Positions 42,027-50,762 of a DNA stretch of 64,000 nt are shown here, piece after piece. Within the stretch, counting starts at the first letter, position 1. Each line of letters starts with the position of its first letter. The position numbers were made by a program, and so were the translations under genes. Location of the stretch: the NCBI GenBank assembly GCA_965263325.1, contig CBDHGY010000002.1, forward strand, positions 2,666,001-2,730,000, given 5' to 3'. The notes under the pieces were generated by a model. That model was not told the DNA's origin and did no database searches. It was given only the letters and a program-made list of their open reading frames with translations. The stretch is from CBDHGY01 sp965263325 (GTDB lineage: Bacteria > Pseudomonadota > Alphaproteobacteria > Caulobacterales > Hyphomonadaceae).

Positions 42027-43880
42027 CTAGAACACAAAATCAACTGCATCGAGATCTGAGAGCGTCACGCCGAGCAAGGTGATCGTGTTGCCGAGACCGT
42101 CATCAATCACGACATCTGCGCCGACCTGGCTCATATGGTTGTCGATGAGATCCTGAAAATCGGTAATCGCATCGACGCCGCTTAGATGAATGCGCTCGGC
42201 ATTATTAGTGGCCGCAAAATCATTAATTGTGTCATTCCCGAATGCCCCATCGAAAATAAATTGATCGGCCTGGATGCCGCCTTCCAGTGTGTCGTCGCCA
42301 GCACCGCCATTCAGGATATCGAACCCGCCGCGCCCGAAGAGAAGATCATTTCCATCGTCTCCGGAAAGATTATCGCGGCCTGTGCCGCCAAATACAACGT
42401 CATTGCCGGTGCCTCCGTTAAGGATGTCGTCTTGCGACCCACCGCGCAGAATGTCTGAGCCTGCGCCACCATCGACAAAATCATTTCCATTGCCGCCAAA
42501 GGTGCGGTCATTGCCGTCTTCACCGAACAGCTGATCGTCGCGGTTCCCGCCGAGGACAAGGTCATTTCCGTTGCCGCCATAGAGCAGGTCAGCGCCAAGC
42601 TCGCCCAGCAAGATGTCGTTGCCATTGCCGCCATTGATCAGATCATTTTGGCGGCCACCGGAAATAAGGTCATTGCCGTCGCCGCCATCAATCGTGTCAG
42701 CGCCTGCGCCGCCATCAAGCGTGTCTATGCCTTCGCCGCCTAGAATAGTGTCGTTGCCCTCATTGCCGAAAATGGTGTCATTGCCGAGTTCTCCATAGAG
42801 GAAATCATCGCCGCCAGAGATGAGCGTGCCAGACATTTGCTCATAATCACCCGAGATCGTGTCATCGCCGTCGCCGCCATAAATCGTATCATTCCCACCC
42901 TGCAGCTGCCCATTCTGATAGACGAACGCTGCATCGCCCGAAATGACATCATCCCCTGCGCTACCAACAATCGTATCATCTCCGCCGACGAGTGATCCAT
43001 CGATATCAGATGCGTCACCCGTGAGATACGTCACATCCGTTGCCGCCTGGGACAAATCGATCATATCATTGCCGCCTGTGGCGCTCGTCCCCTGGTCGAG
43101 GAATTCGACATCTCCGAAAGCATAAATCGTCGAGATCACGGCAGTATTGCTGAAAGTGATCGTGTCACTTCCGCCTGTTGTCGAGGCTCCTGATGCTTCA
43201 TTCGCCAGGACATCGCCGACGATCTCTAGCGCCGGTCCGCCAAAGGCAATGTTGAAGGTGTCATTGCCGCCAGTCACATCGCCATCATTGAGCGCAACAT
43301 CTCCGATAACTGTCGTAGCGCGAGGTTCTTCCCCCGGTTCGGTAACCAATCCGCCTGACAGATTCTGAAATACATCATCTGCGCCGACCACAGTCCCGCT
43401 ATTGGAGACGACATCTCCGGCAAATTCTGCTACCGCTGTCGCTGAACCTGAAAACGTGTCACTGGCTCCTGTGAACGTCTCTCCCGCACGAACACCAATT
43501 GCGTCACCTACCATTCGGCTAAAGGCAATGTCTGAAGCGATCAGTGTCGTGCTTCCGGCAAGAATGGCATCCCACAAAGCAGTGGGATCCATAGCCAATC
43601 CCGTTGCGGTGAGCGAAAGTCCCGTGATCGAAACATCGACCGTACTGTCAGCCTGGAAAGAATTGGTTATCTGCGTAATCGTCCCAGCGGTAAAATCGTC
43701 GGTCGAATTGCCCGCCAGATTCGTCCCGATAAATGTCAGCAGCTGATCGGTGCCATTGGTAAAGGCAACGGAATCCGGTGCATTATCTGTTACGACCGTC
43801 GCTTCGCCGCGATCCCATTGCACCAAATTACCTGCGAGATCGAAATCACTGCGCGAATTGCTTGCATCTACTGTCGGCAT
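42027..43880 (-). CDS. RTX-type Ca-binding repeat protein
   Basis: A 617-residue protein from the start at 43880 (MPTVDASNSRSDFDL), preceded by AGGGGAG. No N-terminal signal peptide, which fits type I secretion. Residues from about 300 to 560 carry many GGxGxDxxx nonapeptides (such as YGGDGDDTISG, GGAGADTIDGG, GGNGNDILLG) that form a Ca-binding beta-roll; the C-terminal part (TINDFAATNNAERIHLSG..., ending in SDLDAVDFVF) is a typical RTX-secretion tail. The N-terminal 290 residues are unassigned and have weak repeats of GGNDTF/GADDVF. No ABC/MFP/OMP secretion genes are in the window. Confidence 0.85.
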   Translation of the reverse strand: MPTVDASNSRSDFDLAGNLVQWDRGEATVVTDNAPDSVAFTNGTDQLLTFIGTNLAGNSTDDFTAGTITQITNSFQADSTVDVSITGLSLTATGLAMDPTALWDAILAGSTTLIASDIAFSRMVGDAIGVRAGETFTGASDTFSGSATAVAEFAGDVVSNSGTVVGADDVFQNLSGGLVTEPGEEPRATTVIGDVALNDGDVTGGNDTFNIAFGGPALEIVGDVLANEASGASTTGGSDTITFSNTAVISTIYAFGDVEFLDQGTSATGGNDMIDLSQAATDVTYLTGDASDIDGSLVGGDDTIVGSAGDDVISGDAAFVYQNGQLQGGNDTIYGGDGDDTISGDYEQMSGTLISGGDDFLYGELGNDTIFGNEGNDTILGGEGIDTLDGGAGADTIDGGDGNDLISGGRQNDLINGGNGNDILLGELGADLLYGGNGNDLVLGGNRDDQLFGEDGNDRTFGGNGNDFVDGGAGSDILRGGSQDDILNGGTGNDVVFGGTGRDNLSGDDGNDLLFGRGGFDILNGGAGDDTLEGGIQADQFIFDGAFGNDTINDFAATNNAERIHLSGVDAITDFQDLIDNHMSQVGADVVIDDGLGNTITLLGVTLSDLDAVDFVF

Positions 43881-44052
43881 TTTTGACTCCCCTATCAATA
43901 CCATCCGAGACCATTGGATTACGCCTTTGGAAATAAATCAATAGGTGGATTCCCCCATTGCGAACAGACAATCAAAAGATGTAATGCAGGATCAGCGAGC
44001 AGATGCAGGTACGCGCGAATGTTGGCGTAGCCCGTCTTCGCAACATCTTGTT

Positions 44053-44109
44053 TTAGCACACGAAATCCACCGCATCGAGATCTGACAGTGTCACGCTGAG
44101 CAAGGTGAC
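44053..44109 (-). pseudogene. Remnant of the 3' end of a second RTX gene
   Basis: The minus strand encodes VTLLSVTLSDLDAVDFVC and a stop, matching the last residues of the RTX protein (ITLLGVTLSDLDAVDFVF). DNA of 44053-44110 closely resembles 42034-42091, with a few substitutions. No frame extends upstream into more RTX sequence, so only the tail is left. Confidence 0.75.
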
Positions 44110-44122
44110 CAACTAGCCTCTG

Positions 44123-44473
44123 TCAGATCAGCGCGATTCTTTCGCGTTTAATGGGGTCGGGATAAGTGCGATAAAAGCCGATTTTTTCAACCGCGATCAT
44201 CGCGTGCATCTTACGGTAAAGCGCCTCTTCTTCGTCATCGACCGTGCTTAATCGGTTGAACGCACTCTCCAGCGCTGACATGTCTTCGAAATCTATTTCC
44301 ACGATAAAGTCAGTGTGGTCGCTCGAGGCAAGCCCAAACTTGCGGCGCAAGAGCCGCCAGCCACTGATAAGCTCTTTGCTTTCAAGATACTCGAACCACT
44401 CGCTGGCAGCCTCGGCAAAACCAAGCGCGTTGTCGCGGTCTTTGAGTTCGATCATACAGTGATAAATATTCAT
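44123..44473 (-). CDS. DUF6614-like small protein (copy 1)
   Basis: A 116-residue protein: MNIYHCMIELKDRDNALGFAEAASEWFEYLESKELISGWRLLRRKFGL, DHTDFIVEIDFEDMSALESAF, IGFYRTYPD. Probably of the alphaproteobacterial DUF6614 family with a ferredoxin-like fold; the name is recalled, not checked. A paralogue lies just upstream. Confidence 0.65.
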   Translation of the reverse strand: MNIYHCMIELKDRDNALGFAEAASEWFEYLESKELISGWRLLRRKFGLASSDHTDFIVEIDFEDMSALESAFNRLSTVDDEEEALYRKMHAMIAVEKIGFYRTYPDPIKRERIALI

Positions 44474-44595
44474 AACTCTTCCTCTGTATTCAATCGTCCC
44501 GCCGATATTGTGGGAGAGTTTGATTTAGATCGCCTTGGGCGGATTGGTCGAATTCGAACGATTGACGAAAGTGCTCGTTAACGCGCTTGGTGTTG

Positions 44596-44946
44596 TCAGT
44601 GCAGCTGCGCCTGCTCGCGTTCGTCATATTCCGGGTAGGGACGGCTTGGGCCAATCGCCATTTGGGCGATCATATCTTGCACGCGCTGAAAGCCCTGCGG
44701 TGCATCGATATCGCCGGTGCCTGCTTCTGGAAACGTCTGAGCAAGATCATCCGGGCGGGCGAGCTCAACTTCGAGGATGAAATCTGTCTGCTTGCCTGTG
44801 GCGAGTGGGAGTTTCCGGCGCATGATCCGCCAGCTTTTCACCAGGTCTTCGCTGCACAAATATTCCAACCATGCCTCAGTAGCGATCGAGAAACCGGACG
44901 AAGTGCCGGGATCTTTCAGGGCTACCATACAGTGGTAGGTGTTCAT
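44596..44946 (-). CDS. DUF6614-like small protein (copy 2)
   Basis: A 116-residue paralogue from the start at 44946: MNTYHCMVALKDPGTSSGFSIATEAWLEYLCSEDLVKSWRIMRRKLPL, KQTDFILEVELARPDDLAQ, IGPSRPYPEYDE. The longer frame to 45048 adds an unrelated-looking leader, and ACGGAG lies before the ATG at 44946. Function unknown. Confidence 0.65.
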   Translation of the reverse strand: MNTYHCMVALKDPGTSSGFSIATEAWLEYLCSEDLVKSWRIMRRKLPLATGKQTDFILEVELARPDDLAQTFPEAGTGDIDAPQGFQRVQDMIAQMAIGPSRPYPEYDEREQAQLH

Positions 44947-45366
44947 GCGGGTAACTCCGTGTTTAGGCTTTTCTCTTGCCTGTTTTTGCAATGGGCGGGT
45001 TGCCAAATCCTTACTAGAATCACTCTCAAAATTAACTCGGACTGACAAACGCGATCGAAGGTTTGATTTGCTTGTAAAAATTCTTTTCCGGATCTCGAAA
45101 TTTATTTTTAGGTGCCCCCAATAACAAGCGAAACAACAAGCCCGGACCCATATCTCGCTGAGGCTAAAAAAAGTTCGCCATTGCTTTGCGGAGACGCGTG
45201 ATCGGTGAGGTCTGACGGAGTTTGGCCGTTAACAAAAAAATTCACCGATTGAATCTGCAATGTGCATCGAACATTACAGAAACCGTTAACCCGCTGTTAA
45301 CGATAAAATTCTTGCAAATGAGAACAAAGGGAGAATATAAGATGCTCCCAGGAACGGAGCAAGAAC
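44947..45366. other. 420-bp gene-free regulatory region
   Basis: Holds a perfect CtrA box at 45286-45301 and GANTC sites at about 45016 and 45251. The left part is AT-rich without a recognisable gene; the right part is the promoter region of the gene at 45367. Confidence 0.6.
45286..45301 (+). promoter_or_regulatory. Consensus CtrA-binding box
   Basis: TTAA-CCCGCTG-TTAAC, a full match to TTAA-N7-TTAA(C), 65 bp upstream of the start at 45367. The only complete CtrA box noticed in the intergenic parts of the window. Confidence 0.75.
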
Positions 45367-45705
45367 ATGAACCAGACAGTTAGTTTTCGCGGCGCATCCG
45401 GCGCTGCTCACGCCTTCACTCGCACAGCGAAGGACGCGCCTTGGGCGCGCGTTCCAGGTGTCGCGATTTTCGCTGCCCCAGACACCTATGGCTGGCGAGT
45501 GATTAGAGTTGTTGAACTCACGGGCCGTGAGCATGATGTTCGCCCGGTATGGGCGCTCGCGGAGGCTGAACGTTATGGCGCGTCGGCTGTCTTTATTTCG
45601 ATGCAAATGGACGCCCGAGATCGCCGACGAATGGCTCGCGATATCGAAACCGGTCTCAGCCCGGTTGTCCACGCAGCAAATGACCTGATGCCGGTGGCTG
45701 CTTAA
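45367..45705 (+). CDS. Small protein of unknown function, likely CtrA-regulated
   Basis: A 112-residue protein (MNQTVSFRGASGAAHAFTRTAKDAPWARVPGVAIFAAPDTYGWRVIRVVELTG...) with a mixed alpha/beta composition, no signal peptide and no membrane segment; middle part RPVWALAEAERYGASAVFI. No family recognised, but similar small proteins seem usual in Caulobacterales-like genomes. GGAACGGAG lies before the start. The consensus CtrA box in its promoter suggests cell-cycle control. Confidence 0.65.
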   Translation: MNQTVSFRGASGAAHAFTRTAKDAPWARVPGVAIFAAPDTYGWRVIRVVELTGREHDVRPVWALAEAERYGASAVFISMQMDARDRRRMARDIETGLSPVVHAANDLMPVAA

Positions 45706-45846
45706 GATCTAATCTCTTGGCTTGACTTGGCGTCCAGCGCGTTGTTTATCCCCGCATTCATTACGGGATGGTGTGCAGCCGCCGTTGAAATCGCAGGCTT
45801 CAATGCGGAAAGCTTGCCGATGCGCGCCAAGACAATGAGGTCTGTT

Positions 45847-46464
45847 ATGACACGTCGCTTGAAAGCGAAGTACAAAATCGATCGCCGTGTTGGCGAGAAT
45901 ATCTGGGGGCGCCCAAAGTCTCCTGTTAACAAGAGAAACTACAAGCCAGGACAGCATGGCCAGGGTCGCCGGGGCAAAACGTCGGACTACGGCATGCAGC
46001 TCATGGCGAAGCAGAAGCTGAAGTTTCACTATGGCGACATCACTGAGAAGCAGTTCCGTCGCACGTTTGACGAAGCAAGCCGTCTAAAGGGTAACACAGC
46101 AGAAAACCTGATTGGCCTGCTGGAGTCGCGCCTTGACGCGTTCGTTTATCGCTCAAAGTTTGTGCCGACCATTTTTGCTGCTCGCCAGTTCATCAACCAT
46201 GGCCATATTCTTTTGAATGGCAAACGCTGTAACATCGGTTCCGTGCGCCTGAAGCCGGGGGATGTCGTTCAGGTGCGCGAAAAGTCTCGGAATATGGCAC
46301 TTGTCCTGGAAGCGCTTGGCTCTCCAGAGCGCGATGTCCCTGAGTACATTGAGGTCGATCCAAAAGCGATGACCGCGACTTATGTCAGAATTCCGGAACT
46401 TGCAGATGTCCCATTTGCCGTTCAGATGGAGCCTGCACAGGTGGTGGAATACTACTCTTCCTAA
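45847..46464 (+). CDS. rpsD: 30S ribosomal protein S4
   Basis: Primary rRNA-binding protein that starts 30S assembly. From the ATG at 45847 (MTRRLKAKYKIDRRVGENIWG) it is 205 residues, the normal length; the S4 domain is read as LESRLDAFVYRSKFVPTIFAARQFINHGHILLNGKRCNIGS. The lone position away from the S13-S11-rpoA operon is normal for alphaproteobacteria. Confidence 0.97.
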   Translation: MTRRLKAKYKIDRRVGENIWGRPKSPVNKRNYKPGQHGQGRRGKTSDYGMQLMAKQKLKFHYGDITEKQFRRTFDEASRLKGNTAENLIGLLESRLDAFVYRSKFVPTIFAARQFINHGHILLNGKRCNIGSVRLKPGDVVQVREKSRNMALVLEALGSPERDVPEYIEVDPKAMTATYVRIPELADVPFAVQMEPAQVVEYYSS

Positions 46465-46490
46465 TCTTTGCGACGTGCTTGCGAATTTCA

Positions 46491-46521
46491 AAGAACCGCG
46501 CCAGCTTGGCGCGGTTCTTTT
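46491..46521 (+). terminator. Rho-independent terminator of rpsD
   Basis: AAGAACCGCGCC-AGCTT-GGCGCGGTTCTT followed by TT; it lies 27 bp after the rpsD stop and before ppk2. Confidence 0.88.
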
Positions 46522-46537
46522 CATTTGAGGTTTGTCC

Positions 46538-47398
46538 GTGTCCCAGCCATCTATCGAAACTGTTCGTGCCCACCTAATTGCAGCACCCAGCGAGCGCTTC
46601 AATCTCAGCGCGCGAGACACAGGCGACAAAACTCTCTTTCCCGAAAAGGATGACGCGGAAGAATCCCTCAAAGATGACGCAGACGCCATCGGTGATTTGC
46701 AGGACTTGCTCCGTGCGAATGATGATCAAGCGCTTTTGGTCATACTGCAAGGCATGGATACCGCCGGCAAGAGCGGCGTGATCCGAAGAGTGTTTGGCAA
46801 GTGTTCACAGCTGGGCGTGAAAGTATCTGCGTTTAAAGCGCCGACGAAGCTGGAGCTTGCACACGATTTTTTATGGCGTGTTCATCAGGTTGTACCGCGC
46901 AGCGGACATATCGGCATTTTTGACAGATCGCACTATGAAGATGTCTTGGTGGTCAAAGTCCGGAACTTCGCGCCAGCAGATATTGTTGAGCAGCGCTACG
47001 AACAGATAAATGCGTTCGAAAAACACTTGTCAGAGAACAAAGTGAAGATCCTGAAATTCATGCTGAACGTTGGATATGAAGAGCAGGGCGAACGTTTACG
47101 AGACCGACTCCACAGGGAAGACAAACGCTGGAAATTTAACCCGGGCGACCTCGAAGACCGCAAACTATTCCCCCAATTCATGGATGCTTATGAAGTCGCC
47201 GTAGATCGCTGCTCAACTGAACACGCGCCTTGGTATATCATTCCCGCTGATAGTCGCACGCGGCGCAGCGCCATGATTGCGCGCATCGTTCGTGGCGCGC
47301 TCGAAGATATGAATATGAGCTGGCCGGATCCGGATCTCAAATCAGAAAGCGACTATGATTTTGGACCGGATGCCGTTCACCAGCTCATTGCAAATTAG
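46538..47398 (+). CDS. ppk2: Polyphosphate kinase 2 family protein
   Basis: Uses polyphosphate to phosphorylate nucleotides. 286 residues from the GTG at 46538, which is seven bases after GAGG; the TTG at 46532 is too close to it. Walker A ILQGMDTAGKSGVIRRVF, Walker B GIFDRSHYEDVLVVKV and the lid region EQGERLRDRLHREDKRWKFNPGDLEDRKLF are seen. One-domain class, so conversion of NDP or NMP cannot be told from sequence by eye. Confidence 0.92.
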   Translation: MSQPSIETVRAHLIAAPSERFNLSARDTGDKTLFPEKDDAEESLKDDADAIGDLQDLLRANDDQALLVILQGMDTAGKSGVIRRVFGKCSQLGVKVSAFKAPTKLELAHDFLWRVHQVVPRSGHIGIFDRSHYEDVLVVKVRNFAPADIVEQRYEQINAFEKHLSENKVKILKFMLNVGYEEQGERLRDRLHREDKRWKFNPGDLEDRKLFPQFMDAYEVAVDRCSTEHAPWYIIPADSRTRRSAMIARIVRGALEDMNMSWPDPDLKSESDYDFGPDAVHQLIAN

Positions 47399-47407
47399 AC
47401 TGAGATA

Positions 47408-48133
47408 TTAGCTTCGGATGGTTACCGAGCCGCCAGATGATTTCTTCACATTCCGGTCACTGGGGTTACCTGAAACAGAAATGCTGGAACCGGATGAGGC
47501 TTTCGCATCGACGCTTTGCTGGGCGGTTATTGACGTGCTTGAACCACTCGAGGATTCCATCTCAGCTGAACTGCAAACAAGATCTTTGGCGCGCAGGCTT
47601 GAGCCAGATGACGTGTCAGTTGATGCGCTGGCGCATGTGCCAGAAAGCGTGACCGATGACCCTGAGCTGGTTTCAATAACGATTGAGCCAGCATCAATGT
47701 CCGCGACGGTCACACTCGAGCCTGATGACGTATCAACATAAACTTCGTCGCCAGACAGTCCGGAGCCTGTCACACGTGATCCAGACGAGGTCTCAAGACT
47801 ATATAAAGAGGGCGCGGACACCGTTACGAAGAACTTCTCTTTGTTTTTCTTGTATCCCATGCCGGAATTATAAGGCTTTCTGAGAGAAAGGGTGTCGCCG
47901 TCAACAACCACTTCAATTTTATCCCACGCGCCATTTTCGTTTTCTACAATGACAGAGTGCGCGCTGCCTGTTTCAAACTCGACTTCAATCCCCGTAGCCA
48001 CATCCAGTGCCGTAAATCCCGAGACATTGTAAGCCTTCGTCGTGATCCCAGGCGTCGCCGGTTCGGTTTGTGCCTGCGACGTGCACCCGGCAATTAATGC
48101 CGCACTCACGGCAGCGAACAAATAGGTCTTCAT
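47408..48133 (-). CDS. GIN-domain (DUF2807) lipoprotein
   Basis: A 241-residue predicted lipoprotein from the start at 48133 (MKTYLFAAVSAALIAGC). The body opens with YNVSGFTALDVATGIEVEF, typical of the GIN/auto-transporter adhesin head domain, and then repeats xxSSGSS at regular spacing about seven times (ETSSGSRV, DTSSGSSV, ETSSGSSV, DTSSGSSL, ESSSGSST, KASSGSSI, KKSSGGSV), as rungs of a right-handed beta-helix. Function unknown, possibly surface binding. Divergent from a small lipoprotein gene across an inverted repeat. Confidence 0.82.
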   Translation of the reverse strand: MKTYLFAAVSAALIAGCTSQAQTEPATPGITTKAYNVSGFTALDVATGIEVEFETGSAHSVIVENENGAWDKIEVVVDGDTLSLRKPYNSGMGYKKNKEKFFVTVSAPSLYSLETSSGSRVTGSGLSGDEVYVDTSSGSSVTVADIDAGSIVIETSSGSSVTLSGTCASASTDTSSGSSLRAKDLVCSSAEMESSSGSSTSITAQQSVDAKASSGSSISVSGNPSDRNVKKSSGGSVTIRS

Positions 48134-48187
48134 GGGAAGTTCCCCCTTTTGAAAAGTCTCTTGCGCGGGTCCAATTGCACTGTTACA

Positions 48188-48223
48188 TATTGAAAAACAA
48201 TAAGTCAATCATGTTTTTCAATA
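48188..48223. promoter_or_regulatory. Perfect 11-bp inverted repeat between divergent lipoprotein genes
   Basis: TATTGAAAAAC-N14-GTTTTTCAATA. It is centred 30 bp upstream of the plus-strand lipoprotein start and about 72 bp from the GIN start, the place of a shared operator. No regulator gene is next to it. Confidence 0.55.
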
Positions 48224-48235
48224 AGGATTATCGTC

Positions 48236-48607
48236 ATGAAAACGCGCTTCTTTCTCGCATCTGCCATCGCTAGCTTTGCCTTGAGCGCATGTGTTTACAT
48301 TGATGCCGAGGATGGTGGCGGTTTCCATGTTGCGACTCAATTTGGGCTGCCAGATCTGAAAGCTGTCGACGTTGGCTCAGATGCGGTGACCATTCGCATG
48401 CATTCAAATGGCTGCACGACGAAAGAAACTGTCGAAGCGTCCGTCGATCAGGATGGCAAAAACGAATACGAGATCGCATTTGATCGAACCCGTGAAGACA
48501 ATTGCCGCGCCTATTTTCCGAATGGTGTTGAGCTTGCGTGGACGTTCGAAGAACTTGATATTCCTGAGGGTGCTTATGTTCGTGTACTGAATGATATCGC
48601 GAACTAA
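48236..48607 (+). CDS. Small lipoprotein of unknown function
   Basis: A 123-residue protein with a lipoprotein signal (MKTRFFLASAIASFALSAC). The body has two cysteines (NGCTTKET, DNCRAYFPNG) and is probably beta-rich. No family recognised. Divergent from the GIN gene and likely sharing its control. Confidence 0.65.
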   Translation: MKTRFFLASAIASFALSACVYIDAEDGGGFHVATQFGLPDLKAVDVGSDAVTIRMHSNGCTTKETVEASVDQDGKNEYEIAFDRTREDNCRAYFPNGVELAWTFEELDIPEGAYVRVLNDIAN

Positions 48608-48612
48608 CAGCA

Positions 48613-48945
48613 TCACTCCTTAAGCACATACACATTGGCTTGGAGCGTGCTTCCAGATTCCAGCTGTGCATCGACGAGCCTGCGGTGATAGGCGTTGCCC
48701 TCGAAGGCATCGATCCGATCCCAATCATTCTCGAGCGCGGCGGAGACATAAACATAGCCCTCAATGCGCGAACCTTCCGGATCGAGTTTGATCGCGGGAT
48801 ATCCTCCAGTCTTGCCCCAGCCGTCCGGATCATAGTGCCCACGAATGGAGGCTTTTTTCCAATCACCTGGTATGCGTTCGAGAATATGCGCATTTGCCTC
48901 ACCCGGCATCAGTGTGCCGTATACAAAAAGGCGATGAGCGCTCAC
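48613..48945 (-). CDS. Gamma-glutamylcyclotransferase (AIG2-like) family protein
   Basis: A 110-residue protein with a GTG start that overlaps the rimO... reading end: the GTG lies in GTGA shared with the rimO stop. Family pattern: RLFVYGTLMPGEANAHIL (the FVYGTL signature), GHYDPDGWGKTGGYPAIKLD, and the catalytic-type Glu in RIDAFEGNAYHRRLV. Could act on glutathione or gamma-glutamyl amines; not resolved. Confidence 0.88.
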   Translation of the reverse strand: MSAHRLFVYGTLMPGEANAHILERIPGDWKKASIRGHYDPDGWGKTGGYPAIKLDPEGSRIEGYVYVSAALENDWDRIDAFEGNAYHRRLVDAQLESGSTLQANVYVLKE

Positions 48946-50300
48946 GCAGGTTTGCCATAAAGGTCATAGTGATCTGCATCAGTAATCGTCGCGGCGACTA
49001 TATCGCCAGGTTTTAGGTGCGATGCTTCTGCAAGATAAACGACGCCGTCTACTTCCGGAGCGTCAGCTTTGGTGCGCGCGATCATCTCGCCCTCCTCGCC
49101 TGAAGGGCCGTCGATGATAACATCTTGCACAGAGTCAATCTGAGCTTTTGCGCGGGCCTCTGAGACGTCAGCTTGCGCCGCCATAAATCGGTGCCAGCGT
49201 TCTTCCTTTATTTCTTCGGGAATATGACCTGGTAAGTCGCGGCTATCGGCATGGATAACATTTTCGTATTTGAAACAACCCGCTCGGTCGATCTTTGCCT
49301 CGCGAATGAAATCGAGGAGCACTTCGAAATCTTCTTCCGTCTCGCCCGGAAAGCCGACAATAAACGTCGAACGGATCGCGAGATCCGGCACATCGCGCCG
49401 CCAAACCTGGATACGCTCAAGAACTTTGTCCTGCTTGGCGGGGCGTTTCATCGCCTTCAACACATTTGCACTGGCGTGCTGAAACGGAATGTCGAGATAA
49501 GGTGTTATCTGGCCGTCAGCCATCAGCGGTATGATCTTATCGACGTGGGGGTAGGGGTATACATAGTGCATGCGTGTCCAGATGCCGAGACTGCCGAGCC
49601 CGTGCGCCAGATCAAGAAAACGCGTCTCATATTCTTCGCCCTTCCAGGTCTGCGCGGCGTATTTCACATCCAGGCCGTAAGCTGAGGTGTCCTGAGAAAT
49701 CACGAGAAGTTCTTTCACACCCGCCCGCACCAATTGCTCCGCTTCCGTTAGAACATGATGGATTGGCCGGCTGACCAGATCGCCGCGCAGTTTTGGTATG
49801 ATGCAGAAGCTACAGCGATTATTGCAGCCTTCAGAAATCTTTAAATAGGCATAATGGCGGGGTGTCAGGCGAAGACCGCTTTCCGGTACAAGGTCGGTGT
49901 GCGGATTGTGCGGCGGGGTTAGATGTGTGTGCACTGCCTCCATCACCTGCTCATACTGGTGCGGCCCCGTGACGGCTAGCACTTTCGGATGCGCGGCTTC
50001 GATCACATGAGGTTCTGCGCCAAGGCAACCTGTCACGATCACTTTGCCGTTTGCTTCAATCGCTTCACCGATCGCATCGAGGCTTTCGTCTCTCGCGCTA
50101 TCGAGGAAGCCGCACGTGTTTACCAACACAAGATCGGCCCCATCATAATCGCCGCTGATCTGGTATCCTTCTGCACGCAGGCGCGTGACGATGCGCTCAG
50201 AATCCACAAGTGCTTTCGGGCAACCGAGCGAGACGATGCCGACTTTCGGCGCACCCGAGGAAGGTGCCGAGCGGATTTCAGACTTAAGGTTGGTGGTCAT
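48942..50300 (-). CDS. rimO: Ribosomal protein S12 methylthiotransferase RimO
   Basis: Radical-SAM enzyme that methylthiolates an aspartate of S12. 452 residues from the ATG at 50300. Seen: N-terminal UPF0004 domain (VGIVSLGCPKALVDSERIVTRL), the radical-SAM CxxxCxxC in SEGCNNRCSFCIIPKLRGDLVSR, TFIVGFPGETEEDF, and the C-terminal TRAM domain. Other MiaB-type enzymes are less likely because of the SLGCPKALVDSE signature. Confidence 0.95.
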   Translation of the reverse strand: MTTNLKSEIRSAPSSGAPKVGIVSLGCPKALVDSERIVTRLRAEGYQISGDYDGADLVLVNTCGFLDSARDESLDAIGEAIEANGKVIVTGCLGAEPHVIEAAHPKVLAVTGPHQYEQVMEAVHTHLTPPHNPHTDLVPESGLRLTPRHYAYLKISEGCNNRCSFCIIPKLRGDLVSRPIHHVLTEAEQLVRAGVKELLVISQDTSAYGLDVKYAAQTWKGEEYETRFLDLAHGLGSLGIWTRMHYVYPYPHVDKIIPLMADGQITPYLDIPFQHASANVLKAMKRPAKQDKVLERIQVWRRDVPDLAIRSTFIVGFPGETEEDFEVLLDFIREAKIDRAGCFKYENVIHADSRDLPGHIPEEIKEERWHRFMAAQADVSEARAKAQIDSVQDVIIDGPSGEEGEMIARTKADAPEVDGVVYLAEASHLKPGDIVAATITDADHYDLYGKPA

Positions 50301-50348
50301 GTCCGGGCTGTTATAGGTTCCAAGCAGAAATGAAAAGGAGCGCTCGTC

Positions 50349-50753
50349 ATGGAAGAAGAACATCGCCCTCCTAAACGCGAGCGATTGCGGCTGATTGCGC
50401 TGGGCGCGCTCGCGATCGGGGCGCTCGGATTTTACATATTTTACGCAGCAGTTTCGCGTGACGGATACCAGCTGGAATGGGCCTGGTGGTTGATCCTGAT
50501 CATGCTCGGCGTGATCATTTATTCAATCTCGTTTTACTTTGGCGTGGTCTGGTTCGAGAACACGCTGGAGCAGTACATCGTTTCAGACAAATTCGGCCGC
50601 AAACATAAATGGATTGATGTCGAAACTGAAACGCAGGAAAGCGGGGATAGCAAAATCGATGCCTGGGTCGCACACTACAAGTTCGCACGCACGATGTTTG
50701 CTATGGGCCTGCTACCGCTCATCGCGATGATCTATATCGTCTTTTTTGCGTAA
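50349..50753 (+). CDS. Small membrane protein of unknown function
   Basis: A 134-residue protein with three hydrophobic segments (about 14-34, 45-67 and 113-133) and a charged middle loop (EQYIVSDKFGRKHKWIDVETETQESG). AAGGAG precedes the start. Its start region overlaps the longest frame of rimO, but not the rimO start used here. No family recognised. Confidence 0.68.
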   Translation: MEEEHRPPKRERLRLIALGALAIGALGFYIFYAAVSRDGYQLEWAWWLILIMLGVIIYSISFYFGVVWFENTLEQYIVSDKFGRKHKWIDVETETQESGDSKIDAWVAHYKFARTMFAMGLLPLIAMIYIVFFA

Positions 50754-50762
50754 GGTGCTGGC

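Noticed and set aside
42186..43944. Several plus-strand Pro/Ser-rich frames
   Set aside because: Mirror frames of the GGxGxD repeats on the other strand.
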